Shown: in pieces, positions 58,617 through 64,000 of the stretch
How the letters are laid out: each line of letters starts with the position of its first letter
Position numbering within the stretch: position 1 is the first letter of the stretch
NCBI GenBank assembly: GCA_000799755.1
Contig: JUHI01000003.1
Location: 186,001-250,000 of the forward strand
DNA from: Martinezella tropici
GTDB taxonomy: Bacteria; Pseudomonadota; Alphaproteobacteria; Rhizobiales; Rhizobiaceae
Direction of reading: 5' to 3'
DNA length: 64,000 nucleotides
Notes under the pieces: model-generated
Seen by the model: only the letters and a program-made list of their open reading frames with translations
Databases searched by the model: none
What the model was told of the DNA's origin: nothing
Translations under genes and position numbers: made by a program

Positions 58617-59798
58617 TTACTTGGCCTTGGCCAGCGTGTACCAATCCGGCGTCTTGACGGTCCATTTGCCATCGACGAGCTGCATGATCTTGGTCGACTT
58701 CATCGGCGAATGCGCACGGGCATCGCCGAAGACATAGGGGCTGCCGGCCAGCGAATAATGCAGTTCTTTGCCCTCCTTGAGCGCAGAGGTCACGGCATCA
58801 CGGGTCACTTCGCCATCGATACCGGAGATCGTGTCGATCATGACCTTGGCCGCCAGGTAGCCGCCCTGAGAGAAGGCGGTCTTCGCGAGACCCGCCTTAT
58901 CCATGGTCTTGATCCAGTCGGCATTCGCCTCGTTATTTTCGGTATAAGGCTCCCATTCGGTGCCGACATAGACCGGCTGCTTGCTGTCGGCGAGCGCCTT
59001 GGCGACACCCTCGGTGTAGCCGGGGGCCAGGAAGAGCCAGTTGATGCCGGAAATCTTCTGCGCGTCGGCGGTCTTCACCCATTGCACGACACCCGGCTCG
59101 ACCTGGTTCGTGAGCACGGCATCACAGCCGGCATCGCGCGCCTTGATGACATAAGGCGTCAAGTCTCCCTGCGGCGGCAGGGTCATGTCGACCAGACCGA
59201 TGGTGTTACCGCTCATCTTCTGCCAGGCGGCAACGGCGTTACCATAGGCCTCCTGCGTGCCGCCGAGGATCAGGAAGAAGGCACAGACCTTCTTCGCCCC
59301 GAGGTTCTTCGTCGCATAATCGAGCATGACCGTCGTCAGCGTGAAGGGGCCGACATTGACGGGGGAAATACTCGGAGCGTTGAAGCAAAGCGGATCGACG
59401 CCGACGCCCTGAACGGCAAGCACCTCGTTGCGGTTGTAAGTGCCGGCGTTGACCGCGCAGTCGAGCAGGCTCGCCCCGCCCGCAAGCGCCACGACGCCCT
59501 TGTTGTCGATCAGGTCGCGCGCAGCCTGCGCCGCAACCTGCGGATCGCCCTTATCATCAGCCAGCGAATATTCAATCTTGCAGCCGTTGATGCCGCCAGC
59601 CTCGTTCAGCTGCTCGAAAACGGCCTTGGTCGCCTTCGGCGCATCGGAAAAATCGACGACGCCGGTGACCGTGGAGACGGCGCCGATCCTGATCGGCCCA
59701 TCCTTGCATGTCGGACCGGCCGCAAAGGCGGACGAACCGGTAAATGCCAGGCCGGCCGCGGCCAGACCCAGAACGATGAATGCGGATCTCAGTTTCAT
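58617..59798 (-). CDS. ABC transporter substrate-binding protein (LivK/Peripla_BP_6 type)
   Basis: A 393-residue periplasmic receptor. A clear signal peptide is cleaved near SSAFAAGP. The mature body has GPIRIGAVSTVTGVVDFSDA and LNEAGGINGCKIEYSLADD, with several cysteines that could form disulfides. It is the receptor for the LivHMGF-type importer and lies 48 bp after the amidohydrolase gene. The ligand is probably the amidohydrolase substrate or a relative. Confidence 0.9.
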   Translation of the reverse strand: MKLRSAFIVLGLAAAGLAFTGSSAFAAGPTCKDGPIRIGAVSTVTGVVDFSDAPKATKAVFEQLNEAGGINGCKIEYSLADDKGDPQVAAQAARDLIDNKGVVALAGGASLLDCAVNAGTYNRNEVLAVQGVGVDPLCFNAPSISPVNVGPFTLTTVMLDYATKNLGAKKVCAFFLILGGTQEAYGNAVAAWQKMSGNTIGLVDMTLPPQGDLTPYVIKARDAGCDAVLTNQVEPGVVQWVKTADAQKISGINWLFLAPGYTEGVAKALADSKQPVYVGTEWEPYTENNEANADWIKTMDKAGLAKTAFSQGGYLAAKVMIDTISGIDGEVTRDAVTSALKEGKELHYSLAGSPYVFGDARAHSPMKSTKIMQLVDGKWTVKTPDWYTLAKAK

Positions 59799-59846
59799 GT
59801 TGTTCCCTCTCTTTGTATGTGCGGCGTTTCCTCTTCGCCGCGCCAG

Positions 59847-61508
59847 CTATCGCTGGTAGACGGCTTGACCAGAGAAATAGGTGGTCAAGACCTTGGTGTC
59901 GGCGATGCGATCGGCCGGCACCTCGAAAACGTTCTGGTCGAGCACGATGATGTCGGCAGACTTGCCGACGGCGAGCGAGCCCGTCTCCTCGTCAATCCGC
60001 ATCGCCTTGGCCGAATTAAGAGTGTAGATCTCGATCGCCGAGGCAAGATCTATCGCCTGCTCCGCCCAGAGCGAGACGCCCGGAAAGGCGCCGGACGGAT
60101 TCTGCCGCGTCACCATCCCCTCGATGCCGTTCCACGGATCGGGGATCGGAATGACCGGCCAGTCGGAACCGCCGGCGAGCAGTGCGCCGGTCGCCTTCAG
60201 GCTCGCAATCGGCCAGAAGCGCGTGGCACGTTCTTCGCCCATCGCCTCCTTGTGACCCTCCAGAAAAGTCGTCGGATACCAGATCATCGGGCAGAGATCG
60301 GCGACGACGCCGAGCGGGCCGAAACGGCTGACATCCTCATCCCGGATATAGCTCGCATGGGCGATATGGTGCTTGATATCGGTCGGACCGTTGAAGTGCC
60401 TGATGGCCTCGACCGCATCAAGCATCTCGGTCACGGCGTAGTCGCCGGTGCAATGGATCTTCAGGCCCATGCCGAGCTTTTCGGACTTGTCGATATGGCG
60501 AACGAGATCGGGATAGCTCACCAAGACTTCGCCGCGATAGCCCTCCGGATGGGCCGCGTCGGCGACATAGGCATCATGGAAGGCGGCCGTGCGAGCACCG
60601 GGGACGCCATCCAGGAAGATCTTCGTGAAATTCGGCTTCACATGTGCGCTGCGATATTCATCGCGCAAAGCCAGAAGCGCATCACCCGAAAGGCCGAACA
60701 TGAAGCTCGGCTCAATCAGCGGGAGCGAGGTCACGGCCCAGGCGGTCAACTTGCCCTTGGTATCAAGATGCTTCAGCGCCTTCATGATCGGCAAAACCGA
60801 AGCAGCGTCCTGGAAAGCGGTCACGCCGTAGGAATTGACGATTTCGATGGCGCGCGCCACGGCGGCCTCGCCCATCTCTTCGGTGAAAGCTTCCGCCGCC
60901 GTCCGCTCGACGATCCCGGCGGCAGATTCGATCAGCAAGCCAGTGAGCCTGCCGGTTGAGGGGTCACGGCCGAAGGAGCCCTGCGGCGGATCGGGCTGGT
61001 TGTCGGAAATGCCGGCAAGCCGCATCGCCTCGCTGTTGACCCAGCGATTGTGCATGGTTTCGTCGCGCAGCAGTACGGGATGGCCACAGCCGGCGTCATC
61101 GAGCTTCCTGAGCGAAGCCTCGCTATTCAGCGCCGTAATCATGTCGGCGCCCCATTGATTGGCGACGATCCATTGCCCTCGCGGCACGATCTCGGCCTGG
61201 GCGCGCACATGGGCGCAGATCGCATCGACCGAGGCACCGGCCGGGATCTGCGTTTCGAACAGATCCGCCTGCCCGCCCATCATGATGTGATTGTGGACAT
61301 CGACGAAGCCAGGCATCGCCATTTTTCCCTCGAGATCGATGACCTGCGTCTCCGCGCCTTTCAGAGCCTCGATCTCGGCCCACCTCCCGACGGCCACGAT
61401 GCGACCGTCCTTGATCGCAAGAGCTTCGGCCCATGGCTGGGCCGGTTCGACAGTATAGATTCGTCCATTCTCAAAAATGAGGTCGGCAAAGCCGAGCATA
61501 GCAGTCAT
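59847..61508 (-). CDS. YtcJ-like metal-dependent amidohydrolase
   Basis: A 553-residue amidohydrolase-superfamily protein of the YtcJ group. The metal motif is VDVHNHIMM, followed by HPVLLRDETMHNRWVNS, KIHCTGDYAV and the C-terminal GGSDWPVIPIPDPW with the final metal aspartate. It likely hydrolyses a cyclic amide, N-acyl or related bond. It is first in the operon with the ABC importer. The start at 61508 has GGGAACAG before it; upstream in-frame ATGs lie within or beside an operator-like repeat. Confidence 0.87.
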   Translation of the reverse strand: MTAMLGFADLIFENGRIYTVEPAQPWAEALAIKDGRIVAVGRWAEIEALKGAETQVIDLEGKMAMPGFVDVHNHIMMGGQADLFETQIPAGASVDAICAHVRAQAEIVPRGQWIVANQWGADMITALNSEASLRKLDDAGCGHPVLLRDETMHNRWVNSEAMRLAGISDNQPDPPQGSFGRDPSTGRLTGLLIESAAGIVERTAAEAFTEEMGEAAVARAIEIVNSYGVTAFQDAASVLPIMKALKHLDTKGKLTAWAVTSLPLIEPSFMFGLSGDALLALRDEYRSAHVKPNFTKIFLDGVPGARTAAFHDAYVADAAHPEGYRGEVLVSYPDLVRHIDKSEKLGMGLKIHCTGDYAVTEMLDAVEAIRHFNGPTDIKHHIAHASYIRDEDVSRFGPLGVVADLCPMIWYPTTFLEGHKEAMGEERATRFWPIASLKATGALLAGGSDWPVIPIPDPWNGIEGMVTRQNPSGAFPGVSLWAEQAIDLASAIEIYTLNSAKAMRIDEETGSLAVGKSADIIVLDQNVFEVPADRIADTKVLTTYFSGQAVYQR

Positions 61509-61962
61509 TGATCTGTTCCCGTTTAGGTTCATTATTTGAACCAATTATTCAAATATTAAGGTTGATGCAGACCAGCACGTTTGTCAATATAGTTCACACG
61601 TTAATTACATTGATTGCGACGGTAATGGCGTTCGAGTGCGTGGGGTCTAAGGTCGCTGATGGTGCTGCGTTGACCTGAGCCGGAGGACGCAAGTTTTAAT
61701 ACAGATCCGCAATGGCTTCGCATCTGGCCTGACAATGCGGTTATCTGGGGCTTTCGTTCCCGCCACGCATGGCGGAAGCGCCGGTCCGCGCACAGACCTC
61801 AAATTGACATATAGCTTTCAGCAACGGCGATGTCATATCGCCGCCACAACCACCCGCGCATGAAATGGAGCCGAAAATCATGCCATCAAGCACGATCCGG
61901 ACTTGTCATTGCGGCCACGAAGGGCACGGGCTCGGATCGAAATCCCTCGCTTCTGATCTCTC
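61509..61962. other. Intergenic region upstream of the amidohydrolase operon
   Basis: 454 bp with no supported gene. The part near 61533-61555 holds an operator-like repeat and is AT-rich, and a small repeat GGCGAT/ATCGCC lies at 61826-61842. Nothing else was recognised. Confidence 0.55.
61533..61555 (-). promoter_or_regulatory. Operator-like inverted repeat before the amidohydrolase operon
   Basis: TATTTGAA and TTCAAATA are perfect 8-bp arms around 7 bases, about 25 bp before the chosen start codon. The spacing and AT-rich arms suggest a dimeric regulator. No regulator gene is adjacent. Confidence 0.55.
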
Positions 61963-62397
61963 TTACGGTCCGTCGATCTCGAGGACGCGAAGATAGCCTT
62001 CCAGAAGCAATGTCCGGTCGCGGGTCAGATCGGTTTCGGCGTCTGCCTGCATGGGCGCATACATGGTTCCCTGCCGGGTTTCGAACAGCCCGCCCCGCGC
62101 CCGGGCCTCCAAATCACGATAGCTTATCCAGGCTCTTTGAGCAGCCTTCAGGTCTTGCCCAGCCTGGGCCGGCAGCGACTTGATCAGCTTGGAATAGGCC
62201 ACGTTCATTCGCTTGTCATAGGATGCCAACGCCGCGGCCTCGCATTCATCCTGCCCTCCGGTCGATCCATGCTCTGGATCGTTCAGGCATGCGTTCAACG
62301 TCTGCTCAGTGGGGTCTTGCACGGCTGCCGCAAACGCAGGAAGCGCAAGACCGTGCAAGAACAAAAGGATGGCGATGCGACCGCCTCGAATTCTCAT
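61963..62397 (-). CDS. LprI/DUF1311-family secreted protein
   Basis: A 144-residue protein. A signal peptide (MRIRGGRIAILLFLHGLALPAFAA region) is followed by a domain with four cysteine/charged motifs, including LNACLNDPEH, DECEAAALASYDKRMN and AAQRAWISYRDLEA. This matches the LprI/DUF1311 family, some members of which inhibit lysozyme. The start MRIRGG is chosen from the signal peptide; the ribosome-binding site is weak. Monocistronic. Confidence 0.8.
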   Translation of the reverse strand: MRIRGGRIAILLFLHGLALPAFAAAVQDPTEQTLNACLNDPEHGSTGGQDECEAAALASYDKRMNVAYSKLIKSLPAQAGQDLKAAQRAWISYRDLEARARGGLFETRQGTMYAPMQADAETDLTRDRTLLLEGYLRVLEIDGP

Positions 62398-62644
62398 ATC
62401 TGTACCGCGCCGCGCTAACGAGAGAGATAGAGGACCCCAAGCGGGGGCAATCCGAGCACCCAATGCGGTCTTGACCGCTGAAATGTCTTCATAAATCCCG
62501 CCATGTCAATCGGCACCGAAGATTGACCCGCTTTTTAAAATAGACCACTCATGCTGGATCACGGCGCGGCTAAACGAAGTCGCTCTCCGAGCCTTCAACA
62601 GATGAGGCTCGCGACATGCCGAAAGCTATACCGTCGACATTGGC

Positions 62645-62669
62645 CCCGGTTCGAACGCGGCGAACCGGG
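62645..62669 (-). terminator. Terminator-like hairpin after the aldehyde dehydrogenase gene
   Basis: CCCGGTTCG and CGAACCGGG form a perfect 9-bp stem with a 7-base loop, 22 bp after the dehydrogenase stop. No U-tract follows. Confidence 0.55.
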
Positions 62670-62691
62670 TGATGGCGAGATCGAGCCGGCG

Positions 62692-64000
62692 TTAGAGTTG
62701 TATCCATGCGGTCTTCAGATCGACGTACTTGTCGAGCGCGTGCAGCGACTTGTCATGTCCGTTGCCAGATTGCCTGACGCCGCCGAGCGGGACACTGTTA
62801 TCGGCACCGCCATAAGTGTTGACATGCACCACGCCGGCGCGGATGCCGCGCACCATCCGGTGAGCGCGCGACAGGTTCGATGTCCAGACGGCCGAGGCAA
62901 GGCCATATTCCGTGGCATTGGCGATCTCCAGGGCTTCAGCTTCCGTCTCGAAGGGAATGATCGAAAGAACCGGACCGAAAACCTCTTCCCGCGCCAAAGT
63001 CATCGAGGGCGTTACGTCGAAGACAGCCGGCCGCATATAGTAACCACCTGTCTCCTCGAGAATCCGCGAGCCGCCGGCGCGCAGCGATGCGCCTTCCGAC
63101 ACCGCCTGCGAGACGTAGCCGAGGTCCTTCTTCAGCTGGATCTCACTGGAGATGGCTCCTGCTTCCGTCGCCAACTGCAAGGGATCGCCGACCTTCATGC
63201 TCTCGGCGATGCGTACGACTTTCTCCGAAAAGGCTTCATGAATCGACTTTTCGACCAGCAGCCGCGAACCGGCGACGCAAACCTGCCCGGAATTGCGGAA
63301 GATACCATAGGCCGACACCTTGGCCGCCTGATCGAGATCGGGCGCATCGGCAAAGATGACATTCGGCGACTTGCCGCCAAGCTCCAGATAGACCCGCTTC
63401 AGATTGGAGCGCGCCGAATATTCAAGAAGCCGCCGCCCGATAGGACCGGAACCGGTGAAGGCGAGCACATCGATATCCATATGCAGCCCCAACGCCTCGC
63501 CGCAAACCGCGCCGCGGCCGGTGACGACGTTGAAGACGCCTTCGGGCAATCCCGCTTCGGCACAGATTTCGGCAAGCTTCAGCAGCGTCAGCGACGCACC
63601 CTCGGCGGGCTTCAGCACCACGGAATTGCCAGCGGCAAGCGCTGGTGCGATCTTCCACGCGCCGATCATCATCGGGAAATTCCACGGCACGATGGCCGCG
63701 ACGACACCGATGGCTTCGCGGTGGACGAGACCGAGAATATTCTCGGCTGTCGGAGCGATCTCGCCATAGACCTTGTCGATCGCCTCGGCATAATAGCGGA
63801 ACGTGCCGGCCGCACTGCCGGGCTCGGCCTTCAGTGCCATCGAGATTTCGGTGCCGTTGTCACGCACGCCGAGCACTGCGAGTTCGAGCGTGTTCTTCTC
63901 GATCAGTTCGGCAATTTTCAGCAGCACCTTCTTGCGTTCGGCCGGTGCCGCCTTCGACCAGGTGCCCTTTTCGAAGGCCCGACGCGCTGCCTTGACGGCG
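62692..64000 (-). CDS. Aldehyde dehydrogenase (PuuC-like), N-terminus outside window
   Basis: 435 residues of an NAD-dependent aldehyde dehydrogenase are visible; the N-terminal part lies beyond the window end, and the reading frame is open to base 64000. Catalytic features are present: VPWNFPMMIGAWK, GSGPIGRRLLEYS, the general base in LELGGKSPNV, the nucleophilic cysteine in NSGQVCVAGSRLL and the EEVFGPVLS end motif. It resembles gamma-glutamyl-aminobutyraldehyde dehydrogenase (PuuC) of putrescine breakdown, but the family is broad. An internal ATG at 63927 is not the true start. Confidence 0.9.
   Translation of the reverse strand, partial: AVKAARRAFEKGTWSKAAPAERKKVLLKIAELIEKNTLELAVLGVRDNGTEISMALKAEPGSAAGTFRYYAEAIDKVYGEIAPTAENILGLVHREAIGVVAAIVPWNFPMMIGAWKIAPALAAGNSVVLKPAEGASLTLLKLAEICAEAGLPEGVFNVVTGRGAVCGEALGLHMDIDVLAFTGSGPIGRRLLEYSARSNLKRVYLELGGKSPNVIFADAPDLDQAAKVSAYGIFRNSGQVCVAGSRLLVEKSIHEAFSEKVVRIAESMKVGDPLQLATEAGAISSEIQLKKDLGYVSQAVSEGASLRAGGSRILEETGGYYMRPAVFDVTPSMTLAREEVFGPVLSIIPFETEAEALEIANATEYGLASAVWTSNLSRAHRMVRGIRAGVVHVNTYGGADNSVPLGGVRQSGNGHDKSLHALDKYVDLKTAWIQL

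Noticed and set aside
58509-60959. Very long plus-strand ORF (816 codons) opposite the ABC binding-protein and amidohydrolase genes
   Set aside because: It is antisense to well-recognised families, is rich in arginine/histidine/aspartate as expected of a GC-rich shadow frame, and resembles no family.
61640-61800. Possible remnant of a transposase or broken gene
   Set aside because: A short open stretch gave no recognisable motif and no terminal repeats were found, so there is not enough evidence for a mobile element.
63898-63927. Internal ATG at 63927 as the start of the aldehyde dehydrogenase
   Set aside because: The frame is open to the window edge and upstream codons continue a typical aldehyde dehydrogenase sequence, so the gene is simply cut.

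Overview
The window is GC-rich, densely packed chromosomal or replicon DNA. It reads as a member of the Rhizobiaceae (Rhizobium/Agrobacterium/Ensifer group). The basis is overall protein flavour, a class Ib ribonucleotide reductase cluster under a cobalamin riboswitch, a ptsN-type gene attached to kdpDE, a Zur-like palindrome before an aztD-like gene, a possible EcfG-type stress promoter, and a very high load of ABC transporters with LacI, GntR and AraC regulators. This is inferred from family recognition only; no 16S or tRNA gene is present. I saw no insertion sequence, prophage, CRISPR array or integrase.

Layout. 1-3770 (minus): sulfate uptake operon sbp-cysT-cysW-cysA, with cysA cut by the window edge. 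3932-12796 (minus): a complete high-affinity potassium operon, small ORF-kdpF-kdpA-small ORF-kdpB-kdpC-kdpD-kdpE, followed by a ptsN paralogue. Three tiny membrane-protein genes lie within it, and a 13-bp hairpin separates the pump genes from the sensor genes. 12797-13350 is non-coding and holds the likely kdp control region. 13351-19238: a LacI regulator (plus) converging on a five-gene minus-strand carbohydrate operon (class I aldolase, Gfo/Idh/MocA oxidoreductase, D-lyxose isomerase-like cupin, PfkB kinase, zinc alcohol dehydrogenase) that starts with a LacI-type operator. 19501-24632: a SUKH plus ankyrin-repeat protein, a Tim44-like membrane protein, a small unknown, an HU-type DNA-binding protein and a glycerophosphodiester phosphodiesterase. 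24829-29090 (minus): nrdHIEF with a B12 riboswitch and an NrdR box at its promoter. 29229-31807: aztD-like zinc metallochaperone behind a Zur-like palindrome, and an acyltransferase.

32016-39374 (plus): a self-contained sugar-uptake operon of LacI regulator, Tat-type binding protein, two permeases, a cytoplasmic ADP-ribosylglycohydrolase-fold enzyme with C-terminal beta-sandwich domains, and a MalK-type ATPase. This is the least explained system in the window. 39434-42866: GntR regulator divergent from an MFS sugar-acid transporter and a ManD/RspA D-mannonate dehydratase. 42910-49192: FUSC-type membrane protein, DUF1269 protein, small unknowns, CPA1 antiporter, SfnG-like dimethylsulfone monooxygenase and a 55-residue membrane protein. 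49374-52032: glycosyltransferase-like protein, then a PhyH dioxygenase divergent from an AraC regulator. 52075-55209: an AraC regulator divergent from hpaBC, which ends in a clear terminator. 55240-61508 (minus): an amidohydrolase-led branched-chain-amino-acid-type ABC operon with a natural LivM-LivG fusion. 61963-64000: an LprI-like lipo/periplasmic protein and an aldehyde dehydrogenase cut by the window edge.

Common themes are nutrient scavenging (sulfate, potassium, zinc, sulfones, sugars, aromatic compounds), each unit with its own visible control site, and intercistronic hairpins placed just after solute-binding-protein genes and after kdpC.
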